Shown here: in pieces, positions 17,469 to 26,946 of the stretch
Layout of the letters: every line of letters begins with the position of its first letter
Numbering within the stretch: the stretch's first letter is position 1
Assembly (NCBI RefSeq): GCF_008274625.1
Contig: NZ_VTRU01000001.1
Coordinates: 1 to 64,000, forward strand
DNA length: 64,000 bases
DNA from: Chryseobacterium panacisoli
Lineage (GTDB): Bacteria; Bacteroidota; Bacteroidia; Flavobacteriales; Weeksellaceae
Direction of reading: 5' to 3'
Translations under genes and position numbers: made by a program
Notes under the pieces: model-generated
The model's input: only the letters and a program-made list of their open reading frames with translations
Told to the model about the DNA's origin: nothing
Database searches by the model: none

Positions 17469-17484
17469 AACACATATATGTGTT
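17469..17484. promoter_or_regulatory. Perfect 16-bp palindrome upstream of the XRE gene
   Basis: AACACATATATGTGTT is a perfect palindrome (AACAC-N6-GTGTT) 35 bp upstream of the XRE start. It shares both half-sites with 17063-17079 and is the best operator candidate for autoregulation. Confidence 0.5.
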
Positions 17485-17500
17485 ATTGTTATTTTTTTAC

Positions 17501-17508
17501 TATATTTG
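17501..17508 (+). promoter_or_regulatory. Candidate -7 box for the susC leader
   Basis: TATATTTG on the plus strand matches TAnnTTTG exactly and points to susC, 570 bp downstream. No TTG is seen at the canonical distance, so it is only a candidate. If it is used, the leader RNA would be about 560 nt long. Confidence 0.35.
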
Positions 17509-17586
17509 TAAAATAGGTTACAGAAAATGTAACTTTGCGATACTTCAAAAAAAATAGAAGCTATTGCTTAGAATCTTGTATTAGAA

Positions 17587-17676
17587 AACTGGTAATTTTA
17601 GAATGCACAAGACGATAAGCAGAAAGCTCACGACCTAGGCGTGGGCTCTCTTATCTTGTGCAAAGGTATACCAGTA
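17587..17676 (+). ncRNA. Nested hairpin in the susC leader, candidate structured RNA
   Basis: Three nested stems can form: ACTGGTA/TACCAGT (17587-17593 with 17670-17676), GCACAAG-ATAAG/CTTAT-CTTGTGC with a three-base bulge (17605-17661), and a 7-bp apical stem GCTCACG/CGTGGGC around the loop ACCTAGG. Farther on lie smaller hairpins: GTATC/GATAC (17773-17788) and CAATAGG/CCTATTG (17788-17810). The remaining leader to 18077 holds no convincing ORF. Strand is assumed from the downstream gene. It matches no riboswitch class I recognise. Confidence 0.4.
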
Positions 17677-18077
17677 CCCCTAATACGGATAATGTAGAGT
17701 CCCATGCCGTTTTTTTTCAATGCAGTTCGCTTTATCTCTACCTAATAAATCTAAGCCCGCTTCCTAAAAATAGTATCAGACACGATACAATAGGAGGGTA
17801 CAACCTATTGCGGCTTTAAAAAGCTTACACGGGAACACAGATTTCATTCATATTAAATTCTTTCCGGTGCCTTGCGGTCACTGCTTACAGAACCTCACCA
17901 GTCCTTTTTCATACCAAAGGGCATCAGGAAAGTCTTTATCTAAAAAATGAATCAAAAAACTACTCAACTTAAAATCAGAAGAAAGAAAAAAGCCCCTTCC
18001 CATGCAGTTTGGAGACCAACGGGAAAGAGCGTAGTTCAGTAATTAATCTTTAAAAATTAAAAAACCTTTACAAATCT

Positions 18078-21068
18078 ATGAAAAATTCCTATTACCATAT
18101 AGGAGGCATTTTCTTTGGGCTCATGTTTACCGCTGTAAGCATTGGTACAAAAGCACAAACAGGCACCATTTCCGGTACCGTAACCTCATTCGACAAACCT
18201 TTACAGGGAGTCATCATCTCCCAAGAGGGCAGTGACCAGGTAACCATGACCGGCAACAACGGAACCTATACCTTACAGGTTTCAGAAGAAAATCCCATCC
18301 TATTGTTCAGACACACTGATTATACAGAAAAGAAATTCACAGTCACTAATCAGACCGTCGTTAATATTAGCTTAGAACAAAAAGTAAAGGGAATCGAAGA
18401 AGTTATTCTCAACGCTGGCTACTACAAGGTTAAAGACAAAGAAAGAACCGGTAGTATCGCCAAAGTTTCAGCAAAAGATATAGAAAACCAGCCTGTCACC
18501 AATGTTTTATCAACCGTGCAGGGAAGAATGGCAGGAGTCAGTATCACCCAGAATTCAGGAGTTCCGGGAGGCGGCTACAGCATCCAGATCCGAGGGCGTA
18601 ACAGTCTGAGAACTTATGCCAACAGTGAAATTGATGGAAGCCAGCCCTTATATATAGTGGATGGTGTACCAGCGGGAAGCGGAATGACTGCTACTTATGG
18701 TGCCAATATCTTGTCAGATGCCAACCTAAATCCTTTAAGCAATATCAGCCCCAATGATATCGAAAGCATTGAAGTATTAAAAGATGCAGATGCCACCGCT
18801 ATTTATGGTTCAAGAGGAGCTAACGGAGTTGTACTGGTAACGACTAAACGGGCTAGGAAAGGAACTTTAGGACTTTCTATCAATACATCCTATGCTTTAA
18901 GCAACAGCCTTTCCAATCTTACCATGATGAATACGGAGCAATATCTGGGAATGCGAAGACAGGCTTATGCGAATGATGGAATTACCGTATATCCGGCCAC
19001 TGCGTATGATATCAACGGAACATGGGACCAAGGCCGTTATACGGATTGGTTCAAAACACTTCTCGGTAATACATCGGTTAGCTCCAATGTCCAGCTGTCT
19101 TTATCGGGAGGCGGGGAGAAGACCTCTTTTCTGGTAAGTTACGGACACAATGAGCAGACTACGGTCTTTGCCAAAGATTTCCGGTATAAAACCAATACCT
19201 TACTGGGTAACCTGTCACACCGCTCAGCAGACAACCGTCTGAACTTTACCATGTCAACACTCTTTTCAAAGCTGGAACATAATGTAATCAGTCTTGACAA
19301 TACCAGCAGCGCTTTGTTTCTGGCTCCCAATGCTCCCGCTCTGTACGATTCAGGAGGAAATATCAACTGGCAGAACAATACTTTTGATAATCCTTTGGCT
19401 GCCTATAACAGTACCTATTCCAACAACAATATTCAGTTCATGAATAATTTCACGGCGGGTTACGAATTGTTGAAAAATGTACAGATCAGACTCAATGGAG
19501 GAATCAGTTATCAGACCTTTGATGAACTTTCCTTACAGCCCAGTACGATCTATAATCCGTCATTAGGGATAGGTCCTGCCAATTCCAGGGCGCTACAAAG
19601 CAATAAAAGCAGGCTGTCCTATACTTTGGAACCACAATTGAACTGGAGCTTTAAAAAAGGTAGTCATCAGGTGGATGTCCTGGCAGGAGGTACCTATCAG
19701 AGCGATCTGAATACTCAGGCTGCCATACAGGGATATGGTTTTACCAGTAATGCATTTATTGAAAATATTTCCGCAGCTACTACCAAGCTGATTTCGGACC
19801 AGATCAAAACAGAATATAAGTATACAGCCGTCTTCGGAAGACTTAATTATCAGTTTGACCATCGCTATATCATTAATATTACGGGCAGAAGAGACGGAAG
19901 CAGCCGTTTGGGAACCAACCGTAAGTTTGCGAACTTCGGTGCGGTGGGAGCGGCCTGGCTGTTCTCCAACGAAAGCTTTATGAAAGAACTGTCCTGGCTC
20001 TCCTTTGGAAAGCTGAGAGGAAGTTATGGCTCATCCGGAACTGATAATATTGGGAACTACCAGTATAACGATACGTTTATCACTTCTACCTTAGGATATA
20101 ATAATGTAACAGGACTGGTTCCTTCCAAACTGTTCAATCCTAATTTCAGCTGGGAGAAAACCATAAAATTAGAAGCCGCACTGGAAATGGGATTCTTTAA
20201 GGATAGATTTCATGTTACGGCATCCCATTACCGCAACCGTTCATCGAATCAACTGGTAGGCTATCAGCTTCCATCAGTAACAGGGTTTACTTCAGTGCTG
20301 GCCAATCTGGATGCCACCATTCAAAATACGGGTTGGGAATTTGAGATCGTAGGGCGTCCGTTTAACGGAGCTTTTAAATGGGAAACATCAGCCAATGTAA
20401 GCTTTCCGAAGAATAAACTTCTGTCTTTCCCAGGACTGGAAGGATCAACCTATGCCAACTCTTACGCAATAGGGCAATCCGTTAATATTATAAAATTGTA
20501 TCATCTGGAAGGTATCAATCCTCAGAACGGTCAGTATATCTTTACGGATTACAATGGTGACGGCAGGATCAGTTCCCCTGATGATAGGCAGATTATTAAA
20601 AATATAGGCGTAGAGTTTTTCGGGGGCTGGAGCAATAATTTCAGCTATAAAAACTGGTCATTGTCAATGCTTGTTCAGTTTGTCAAACAGCAAAGCCGCA
20701 ATTTTAATTACCAGATGTCTTCCCCCGGACTGATGCGGAATCTTCCGGTAGAGGCCCTTAATGTGTGGTCACCGGATAATCCGAATGGACTGTATATGCC
20801 GTATCACGCTGCCGCATCACCACTGCATAGTTTATTTCAGATGAGTGATGCGACGGTGTCCGATGGATCGTTCATCCGGTTGAAAAATATTCAGCTTAGC
20901 TATCGGATTCCTCTGCAGGGGAAGCTCATCAGAGAAGCCAAGATCTATTTTCAGGGTCAGAATCTCTATACCTGGACCAAGTATTTCGGGCTGGATCCGG
21001 AGTTTTCATCTTTAGGATTTCTGCCGCCTCTAAAAACGTATTCTTTCGGCATGCAGATTAACTTTTAA
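18078..21068 (+). CDS. SusC/RagA-family TonB-linked outer-membrane transporter
   Basis: This 996-residue TonB-dependent transporter has a signal peptide, an N-terminal carboxypeptidase-regulatory-like domain (GTISGTVTSFDKPLQGVIIS), a plug domain (VLSTVQGRMAGVSI, IQIRGRNSLR, YIVDGVPAG, ESIEVLKDADATAIYGSRG, NGVVLVTTK) and a beta-barrel ending in an aromatic residue (SFGMQINF). SusC proteins import ligands captured by the SusD lid lipoprotein. susD follows after 10 bp. With a peptidase and no glycosidase in the operon, a peptide or protein-derived ligand is more likely than a glycan (inference). The region looks more GC-rich than the AT-rich defence genes to its left. Confidence 0.93.
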   Translation: MKNSYYHIGGIFFGLMFTAVSIGTKAQTGTISGTVTSFDKPLQGVIISQEGSDQVTMTGNNGTYTLQVSEENPILLFRHTDYTEKKFTVTNQTVVNISLEQKVKGIEEVILNAGYYKVKDKERTGSIAKVSAKDIENQPVTNVLSTVQGRMAGVSITQNSGVPGGGYSIQIRGRNSLRTYANSEIDGSQPLYIVDGVPAGSGMTATYGANILSDANLNPLSNISPNDIESIEVLKDADATAIYGSRGANGVVLVTTKRARKGTLGLSINTSYALSNSLSNLTMMNTEQYLGMRRQAYANDGITVYPATAYDINGTWDQGRYTDWFKTLLGNTSVSSNVQLSLSGGGEKTSFLVSYGHNEQTTVFAKDFRYKTNTLLGNLSHRSADNRLNFTMSTLFSKLEHNVISLDNTSSALFLAPNAPALYDSGGNINWQNNTFDNPLAAYNSTYSNNNIQFMNNFTAGYELLKNVQIRLNGGISYQTFDELSLQPSTIYNPSLGIGPANSRALQSNKSRLSYTLEPQLNWSFKKGSHQVDVLAGGTYQSDLNTQAAIQGYGFTSNAFIENISAATTKLISDQIKTEYKYTAVFGRLNYQFDHRYIINITGRRDGSSRLGTNRKFANFGAVGAAWLFSNESFMKELSWLSFGKLRGSYGSSGTDNIGNYQYNDTFITSTLGYNNVTGLVPSKLFNPNFSWEKTIKLEAALEMGFFKDRFHVTASHYRNRSSNQLVGYQLPSVTGFTSVLANLDATIQNTGWEFEIVGRPFNGAFKWETSANVSFPKNKLLSFPGLEGSTYANSYAIGQSVNIIKLYHLEGINPQNGQYIFTDYNGDGRISSPDDRQIIKNIGVEFFGGWSNNFSYKNWSLSMLVQFVKQQSRNFNYQMSSPGLMRNLPVEALNVWSPDNPNGLYMPYHAAASPLHSLFQMSDATVSDGSFIRLKNIQLSYRIPLQGKLIREAKIYFQGQNLYTWTKYFGLDPEFSSLGFLPPLKTYSFGMQINF

Positions 21069-21078
21069 AACCAGTACA

Positions 21079-22452
21079 ATGAAACTTTATAAACAATTCT
21101 ATATCATAACAGGATTTTTAATACTAAACAATATGAGTTCCTGTGAAAAACTGATCGAAGTAGAACTGCCTTCCAATCAGATTGCTTCAGATCAGGTATT
21201 TGTAGATGTACAGACGGCAGATGCTGCTCTGGCTGGATTATATTCAGGACTGCGCGACAACTCGCCGTTTGCAGGAGATCAATCGGGCAGACTGTTAGGG
21301 CTTTACACCGATGACCTGGATTTTTATTCCACTACGGCAACCAATGGACTACCGGAGATATCCCAAAACCTTCAGAACGATTCCAATGCCAGTATTTATA
21401 CAGACTGGTCAACTTCATATAAGCAGATCTATGTGGCCAATGCCATACTGGAAGGCATTGAAAAGTCAAAGTCCATTTCCCAGGCAGACCGCAACCGAAT
21501 CAAAGGAGAGGCATTAATGGTCAGATCCATGCTGCTGTTATACCTTCAGCAGGTATATGGAGATATTCCTTATCCGACAACGACCGATTATCAGGTTAAC
21601 CAGACAATTTCAAAAACTGATAAGGCACAGGTACTTAAACAGCTGAGTGAAGATCTTAAAGAATCCATCAGCCTGCTTCAGGACAGCTACAGAAATACGG
21701 AGAGGATTTTCCCTAACCGTAAAATGGCGGAACTGCTATTGGCTAAAGTCTATCTGCTAGAGGGAAGATGGGTAGAGGCTGAGCTTCTGTTAAAGGGCAT
21801 TATTCAAAGTCCTATGTACCAGTTTCAGAATGATATTACCAAGGTCTTTATCAAATCCGGCACGCATATTCTCTGGCAGCTGAAACCTAAAAATTCCGGT
21901 GACGGCACCAAAGAGTCCGGAATCTATTATTTTAACAACTCAGCACCTTCGATGACGGCTCTCAGTACTGGCCTTGTCAATGCATTTTATCCCGCAGATC
22001 TCAGAAAACAATACTGGATGGCACCGGTAACATTTAACGGAACAACCTGGTACAGAGCTGAGAAATATAAAAACAGGACAGCCAATACAACGGAGTATTC
22101 AATTATTGCCCGGCTGGAAGAAGTCTATCTTCTTTTAGCCGAGACTTTGGTACAGCAAAATAAAATAGATGAAGCCCTTTTTTACCTCAATAAAACCAGA
22201 CAGAGGGCAGGAATGGCACCATTAGCTTTGCCTTCATCAAAAGAAGAAGCACTCAGTGAGATCACACGGGAAAACCGACGAGAGTTTTTTACAGAAATGG
22301 GACATCGTTTCTTCGATTTGAAAAGAGTCGGAAAGCTGGATACATCTATACAGGGAAAGCCTAACTGGAAGTTTTTTCATAAACTATGGCCAATTCCCCA
22401 GCAGGATATTTTGTTAAATCCCAATTTAAAACCTCAAAATGAAGGCTATTAA
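21079..22452 (+). CDS. SusD/RagB-family surface lipoprotein
   Basis: The 457-residue partner of the SusC transporter has a lipoprotein signal ending at a cysteine (NNMSSCEK, about residue 22), an N-terminal SusD-like domain (AALAGLYSGLRD...LYTDDLDFYS) and a C-terminal RagB/SusD domain (RLEEVYLLLAETLVQ, ALFYLNKTRQRAGM, REFFTEMGHRFFDLKRVGKL). SusD proteins are helical TPR-like lids that hand ligand to the transporter. The last 14 bases overlap the S9 peptidase start, which indicates translational coupling. Confidence 0.92.
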   Translation: MKLYKQFYIITGFLILNNMSSCEKLIEVELPSNQIASDQVFVDVQTADAALAGLYSGLRDNSPFAGDQSGRLLGLYTDDLDFYSTTATNGLPEISQNLQNDSNASIYTDWSTSYKQIYVANAILEGIEKSKSISQADRNRIKGEALMVRSMLLLYLQQVYGDIPYPTTTDYQVNQTISKTDKAQVLKQLSEDLKESISLLQDSYRNTERIFPNRKMAELLLAKVYLLEGRWVEAELLLKGIIQSPMYQFQNDITKVFIKSGTHILWQLKPKNSGDGTKESGIYYFNNSAPSMTALSTGLVNAFYPADLRKQYWMAPVTFNGTTWYRAEKYKNRTANTTEYSIIARLEEVYLLLAETLVQQNKIDEALFYLNKTRQRAGMAPLALPSSKEEALSEITRENRREFFTEMGHRFFDLKRVGKLDTSIQGKPNWKFFHKLWPIPQQDILLNPNLKPQNEGY

Positions 22453-24931
22453 AATCAAAGCGCTATTATGCATAATGATTATCTGTATGTGCAGCCAAGG
22501 ATTGTTGGGACAATATAATATTGATTCTATACAACAGAGATATGCTGCATTCTATACTATTGCTCATTTAAAAGTATCAGATGATAACCGATGGGTTTCT
22601 TTTTCTAAGATTTACAAGAAAAATGCAGATACCACCATTATTGCCACTACTGACAAACAGCAATCTGTCAAAGCTGTTTTGACTGGTGTTTCTGAAAGCT
22701 ACTTTTTGAAGGATAATCATTTTTTCTGGCTGGGTAGTGGCAAGGCACAACTTATCAATCTTCGAAACGGAGATAAGAAAGATTTTAAGGAAGTCAGCAA
22801 AATAGAAATACTGCCCGCTCTGGGATATTATGCTGTTTGGTACAAAAACCGTTTTCTGGAAGTATTTGACAGCAAAAACAAACTTGTTGCCTCAGTTTCT
22901 GATGTGACACAGTTGGTCAGTAATAAACAGGATAAATTATATGTAATGGTTAATCGAAACAATCTCTCATCGGTTTGGTCTTTGCAATCCAAAGAATTTA
23001 ATAAAGTCTATACCTCTGAACAGAATATAAAAAAAATCATGCTCGCACCCTCACAGAAATATCTTGCAGTTACAGAGCAGGAGAAATCTTCTGATGGATT
23101 ACAGCTTGTATTACTCGATACCAAATCACTCAAAGTTTCAAGAGTTGGCAATGGTTTTATTAAGTCTGATTATATTGAGGTGCGTGAGATCAAAAACGGA
23201 CTTGCTTTTTTTCTGGATTTTAATAGCCGGCCAAAACCTGCTCCTACCGCCCAGCCGGAAGTAAAATATGGTACCGATCCCGATTTATGGCTTTATAGAA
23301 TGGGAGAGCAGTATCATGAGTACTGGGTGTATGATATAAAGTCAGAGCAGTCTCAAAAGGTAGATACTGGTTTTGCGTTTATGGCTGCTATGGATCATGA
23401 ACGATATTTTCTGAGCTTTGACCGAAAGGAAAGGAATGCCTACGTCAGTTCTGTTTCTTGGTTTGACATTTATTTGTATGACCGCCATAGTAAAACTTCA
23501 AAAAAGATACTCTCTCAGATCTCCAACCTTGTAGTTAGCCGACAGGGTAAATATATAGTAGGATTCAGTGAAGAAGAAAAGCGATGGATTCTGTATAATA
23601 CTTTATTATCCGGAAAAATGACGATTGAAAACCCTCATATTGGGAGGCCAACTTTTAGTGATGACAATCATTATGTTTTTTTTGAGAGCGAGAATGGAAT
23701 ATACAGGTTTAATGTACGGACGAAAAATTTGGAAGAACTGCCCTTAACAGCGAATAAAAAAGTTACTATTCTCAATGTTAAAGAAGATGTGATCTACGGA
23801 ACGTTAGGCGCAGACTTTAGAATCCGCAGTATTAATGCCAAGAAGCCTATTATCCTTGAGCAGTATGATCAAAACAACAATGAAACATCATATGTTCAAT
23901 GGTTTCATGATAAAATCAAGGTGCTTCTTCCGGCCACTAAAAACAAGGTAAGTGATTTCAAAATAAATCTCCTGAGCCAGGCGGTTTTCAGTCTGGAAGA
24001 GAATTTTAACAGCCCTCAGACAATTTATCAATATCATAGCGGTCATAAGAAAGAAGTGTATCAAAGCAATAGGCATGATCATGAGATCACTACGGCCAGG
24101 CAGGAAATACTTTCATACAAGAATAGTTTGGGAGTACAAATCAAAGGTGTATTGTATTATCCCCTTAACTTTGATGTCCGAAAGAGATATCCCTTGATTT
24201 TGTCGATCTATGAAGTTCAGAATAAAAGGGCATCGGTATATCCCTATCCTTATTTTTCGGGGATAGGGATTAATATCCGGTCACTCATTGATAATGGCTA
24301 TTTTGTTTTTCTTCCCGATGTGGTTTTGGATAGCCGGGGACCTGGGTTTGCTGCGTTGGATTGTGTGCACTCAGGACTGGATGCCCTAAAAGGATATGCC
24401 AATATTGACAGCAATAGAGTAGGACTCATGGGGCATTCATTTGGCGGGTTCGGAACCAGTTTTATAGCGACCCGTTCCCATCGTTTTGCGGCCTATATAT
24501 CCGGAGCAGCCGTTACCGACCTTGTTAAATTTTATTTTTCCTTCAGTCAGGAAAGAAATCTTCCCAATTATCCGCGCTTTGAAAACGGACAGTTTGATAT
24601 GAAGGTGCCGTTTTCTAAGAATAAAATGCTTTACTATGATAACAGCCCTATTGCCAATGTAGAGAAAGTTAATAAGCCGATCCTTCTCTGGACAGGACTG
24701 AAAGACGGAAACGTTCCTTATACTCATACCGAAGAATTGTATACGGGTTTGCTGCGGAATCAAAAAAAGGCGGTAGTACTGTATTATAAAAATCAGGATC
24801 ATGACCTGGCAAAAAACAGTGCTGAGAGCATAGATCTGCATTTGAGAATCCTGGAATGGTGGGATTACTTTCTGAAAGATAAAAAAGATATTCCCTGGAT
24901 TGATAAAGAAATGAAAAAGGATGCCCTGTAA
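22439..24931 (+). CDS. S9-family (prolyl oligopeptidase-like) exported peptidase
   Basis: The 830-residue protein has a hydrophobic N-terminus (ALLCIMIICMCSQGLLGQ) consistent with export, a long beta-propeller region, and a C-terminal alpha/beta hydrolase domain. The nucleophile motif is GHSFGGFG (Ser about 667), with Asp in GLKDGNVPY (about 754) and His in NQDHDLAK (about 786). S9 enzymes hydrolyse short peptides. It overlaps susD by 14 bp and ends in a terminator, closing the three-gene operon. Such peptidases recur next to SusCD pairs in Bacteroidota that are not polysaccharide loci. Confidence 0.88.
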   Translation: MKAIKIKALLCIMIICMCSQGLLGQYNIDSIQQRYAAFYTIAHLKVSDDNRWVSFSKIYKKNADTTIIATTDKQQSVKAVLTGVSESYFLKDNHFFWLGSGKAQLINLRNGDKKDFKEVSKIEILPALGYYAVWYKNRFLEVFDSKNKLVASVSDVTQLVSNKQDKLYVMVNRNNLSSVWSLQSKEFNKVYTSEQNIKKIMLAPSQKYLAVTEQEKSSDGLQLVLLDTKSLKVSRVGNGFIKSDYIEVREIKNGLAFFLDFNSRPKPAPTAQPEVKYGTDPDLWLYRMGEQYHEYWVYDIKSEQSQKVDTGFAFMAAMDHERYFLSFDRKERNAYVSSVSWFDIYLYDRHSKTSKKILSQISNLVVSRQGKYIVGFSEEEKRWILYNTLLSGKMTIENPHIGRPTFSDDNHYVFFESENGIYRFNVRTKNLEELPLTANKKVTILNVKEDVIYGTLGADFRIRSINAKKPIILEQYDQNNNETSYVQWFHDKIKVLLPATKNKVSDFKINLLSQAVFSLEENFNSPQTIYQYHSGHKKEVYQSNRHDHEITTARQEILSYKNSLGVQIKGVLYYPLNFDVRKRYPLILSIYEVQNKRASVYPYPYFSGIGINIRSLIDNGYFVFLPDVVLDSRGPGFAALDCVHSGLDALKGYANIDSNRVGLMGHSFGGFGTSFIATRSHRFAAYISGAAVTDLVKFYFSFSQERNLPNYPRFENGQFDMKVPFSKNKMLYYDNSPIANVEKVNKPILLWTGLKDGNVPYTHTEELYTGLLRNQKKAVVLYYKNQDHDLAKNSAESIDLHLRILEWWDYFLKDKKDIPWIDKEMKKDAL

Positions 24932-24939
24932 GGCATCCT
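24918..24939. terminator. Terminator at the convergent S9 peptidase/DUF6520 ends
   Basis: AGGATGCC and GGCATCCT form an 8-bp stem around the S9 peptidase stop codon, followed by TCTTCTTTT on the plus strand and preceded by an A-run that would serve the minus strand. It separates the two converging operons. Confidence 0.75.
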
Positions 24940-24945
24940 CTTCTT

Positions 24946-25215
24946 TTACTGTGGAATTTCTCTGAGAACATTATCGCAGAAGGTTTCCGAGACCTGTTCT
25001 TTCAGCTGGGTGCCGTCTGACAGTTCACAGATCGGTCCTGTCGGAATGTCACTACAGTTTTTACCTGCTTGCTCACAAGTGAAATTTCCATTACCATCCG
25101 GAACCATTACGTATCCCGGTACAATAGCTTTGTTTGTCTGATTTGCCATCTTAGTGGCAAATGCTGTTCCTGTTCCTAGTACCACTAGTAAAGCAGGGAA
25201 AAGGATTTTTTTCAT
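24946..25215 (-). CDS. Small exported four-cysteine protein (DUF6520-like)
   Basis: The 89-residue precursor has a clear signal peptide (MKKILFPALLVVLGTGTAFA, cleavage near residue 20). The mature part of about 69 residues has four cysteines: FTCEQAGKNCSD, GPICELSDG and ETFCDN. It resembles the DUF6520/NVEALA-like small secreted proteins of Bacteroidota, whose function is unknown. Even cysteine number and export suggest two disulfides. It is the last gene of a four-gene operon, 12 bp after the MauE-type gene, whose family is linked to disulfide chemistry. Confidence 0.6.
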   Translation of the reverse strand: MKKILFPALLVVLGTGTAFATKMANQTNKAIVPGYVMVPDGNGNFTCEQAGKNCSDIPTGPICELSDGTQLKEQVSETFCDNVLREIPQ

Positions 25216-25227
25216 AAAATGAAATAT

Positions 25228-26748
25228 TTAGTGCTGCCTACTCTGTTGATCGGTTTTCGGCTTCCCCGATTTAATATATTGAGATAATGCTTTTGTCATT
25301 TTATATTGGGTGAGTTCATTATTATGGATGGTATACAGATATTTTTCGGTTACAATGATATCATTGAGTGTATGATCATCTTTCTTGAAAATATAGACGC
25401 TGCCTACATAACTTTGGGAATCAATGTCGTAGACATCCAATACATCTGATTTTTTCCAGGCTTTTCTCGATTCGTGTCTGCCCATCAGGCTGGATTGGAC
25501 GAAAAGTAAATTTTTGTACACCACGGATCTGATATTGACCTTTAGTGCCGGTGCTTTCATCTTGTAAGTGCCGTCAGAAAGCTTCGTAGTTTTAATCTGG
25601 ACAGTTTTTACGGTATCAATGGTTTTTACAAACTGTTGCACCTGCATACTGCTGTTCATGACAATTGTCTGATTTCTGTAAGTATAGGTATATAACAGTT
25701 TTTTCGTATGCGATTCGTAGGCCATGCTTCCGTCGACGTCGAACAGACCATCGGTCTGTTTCTTTAAAACAGTTGTTTTTAATTGTAATTTCTCAGGACT
25801 GTCAATATCAAGTAGTCCCAGAACCAGATGATTGCTTGGACGTATCTGTGTCCTAATGGCAAAACGGGAAGAGTCAATGACCTTGAGATCATTAAAATAC
25901 GCGTCTTTGTAACTTATTCTTGTAGTAGATTCGGTCCCAAGTTTACCTTTAAATAAGATAGGTACCGACCCGTCATAAATATAGAAATGATTGTCCGATA
26001 CTATTTGCCTGATATTTTTATAAGGATGATCTGTTTCTATTCGGGCAGAGGTAACCGCTGTTCGATGCATTGACGAGTCGATTGTGAGGAGCTGCTGCGG
26101 ATATTTCTGGTTAGACAGATAAATGTTATGATCATCAAACCCAGCAAAATAATAGAAACCATTGTCCAAATGTACTGATTGATGTCGGATGACAGGGTGC
26201 TTGATAAACCGCCTTGTAAAATTATTTTCTTTTTTAATGACATGCTCCGAGGAAAGAAACATACCTATTATCAAAATAATGCTCAGTACGATTGATGTTG
26301 ATACCGTTATAGCAGTTTTTGATTTCCGGACAGGAATATTCTTTTCTATTAAGAATAAGGCAATAATTATAAGTAATACACATATTGCATTAAAAACTAA
26401 ATGTTCAGTCCAGCCCAGTTTTTCGAGAATTCCTCCACAGGAACAGGGAACAAAGTCACTATAGTTGAGAATGATGAAAATATAGGCTGTAAATGCTGAC
26501 ATTAAAAAAAGTGAGAGGTATAAGCCAGATCGTCTGCAGATGGGAACCAACAATAAGATGAAAGCAATCCATTCTATTATAATGACGCTGTAAGAAACAA
26601 AACCTGCATAAGCGCTGAGAAGTGGTGATTGTGCTAATTGAATCTGAAATCTTTCAAATTCAAAAAGTTTACTTACACTCGCGTACACAAATAATACAAT
26701 AAAAAAGTAACTTACAATAGTAGGGAATATGTTGGAAAAATTTTTCAT
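25228..26748 (-). CDS. MauE/DoxX-like membrane protein with extracytoplasmic propeller-like domain
   Basis: The first 160 of 506 residues are a four-span MauE-like domain with the Bacteroidota hallmark FVPCSCGGILEKLGWTEH (C102, C104), in which a CxC pair sits near the membrane surface. The remaining 330 residues resemble a beta-propeller-like repeat protein (FDDHNIYLSN, HFYIYDGSVPILFKG, LLDIDSPEKL, YTIHNNELTQYK). MauE proteins support disulfide formation in exported partners. The gene lies between two small cysteine-containing protein genes (55 aa at 26767-26934 and DUF6520 at 24946), so maturation of these is a reasonable inference. Confidence 0.75.
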   Translation of the reverse strand: MKNFSNIFPTIVSYFFIVLFVYASVSKLFEFERFQIQLAQSPLLSAYAGFVSYSVIIIEWIAFILLLVPICRRSGLYLSLFLMSAFTAYIFIILNYSDFVPCSCGGILEKLGWTEHLVFNAICVLLIIIALFLIEKNIPVRKSKTAITVSTSIVLSIILIIGMFLSSEHVIKKENNFTRRFIKHPVIRHQSVHLDNGFYYFAGFDDHNIYLSNQKYPQQLLTIDSSMHRTAVTSARIETDHPYKNIRQIVSDNHFYIYDGSVPILFKGKLGTESTTRISYKDAYFNDLKVIDSSRFAIRTQIRPSNHLVLGLLDIDSPEKLQLKTTVLKKQTDGLFDVDGSMAYESHTKKLLYTYTYRNQTIVMNSSMQVQQFVKTIDTVKTVQIKTTKLSDGTYKMKAPALKVNIRSVVYKNLLFVQSSLMGRHESRKAWKKSDVLDVYDIDSQSYVGSVYIFKKDDHTLNDIIVTEKYLYTIHNNELTQYKMTKALSQYIKSGKPKTDQQSRQH

Positions 26749-26766
26749 GCTTTGTTGTTATTATGT

Positions 26767-26934
26767 TTAACAGATTTGAACCAGTCTCCATTTAATCTTC
26801 CATCCGCAATATTCAGGCATCGGTTCACCCTTAAAGAGGGTCACAGTTGTTTTGAAATTCCCCATACTTTCCCAGATGCCACTCTTTGGACATGGTAAGC
26901 CTGTAACAACTGATATGGAGATATGGGGAATCAT
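26767..26934 (-). CDS. Small protein with CPxSGxW motif, 55 aa
   Basis: The ATG at 26934 opens a 55-codon frame, 12 bp after the lipoprotein gene and 18 bp before the MauE-type gene. The product contains GLPCPKSGIWE, a central TLFKGEPMPEY, and ends CGWKIKWRLVQIC. The CP-x-SG-x-W start and G-x-xMP...W end are spaced as in small domains I have seen attached to type VI/polymorphic-toxin immunity proteins; that resemblance is from memory. It has three cysteines and no signal peptide. Tight spacing on both sides supports a real gene. Confidence 0.55.
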   Translation of the reverse strand: MIPHISISVVTGLPCPKSGIWESMGNFKTTVTLFKGEPMPEYCGWKIKWRLVQIC

Positions 26935-26946
26935 ATTTTTTTGTTT

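Noticed and set aside
18078-24931. SusCD operon as a polysaccharide utilisation locus
   Set aside because: There are no glycoside hydrolases, lyases or sulfatases within reach; the only enzyme is an S9 peptidase.
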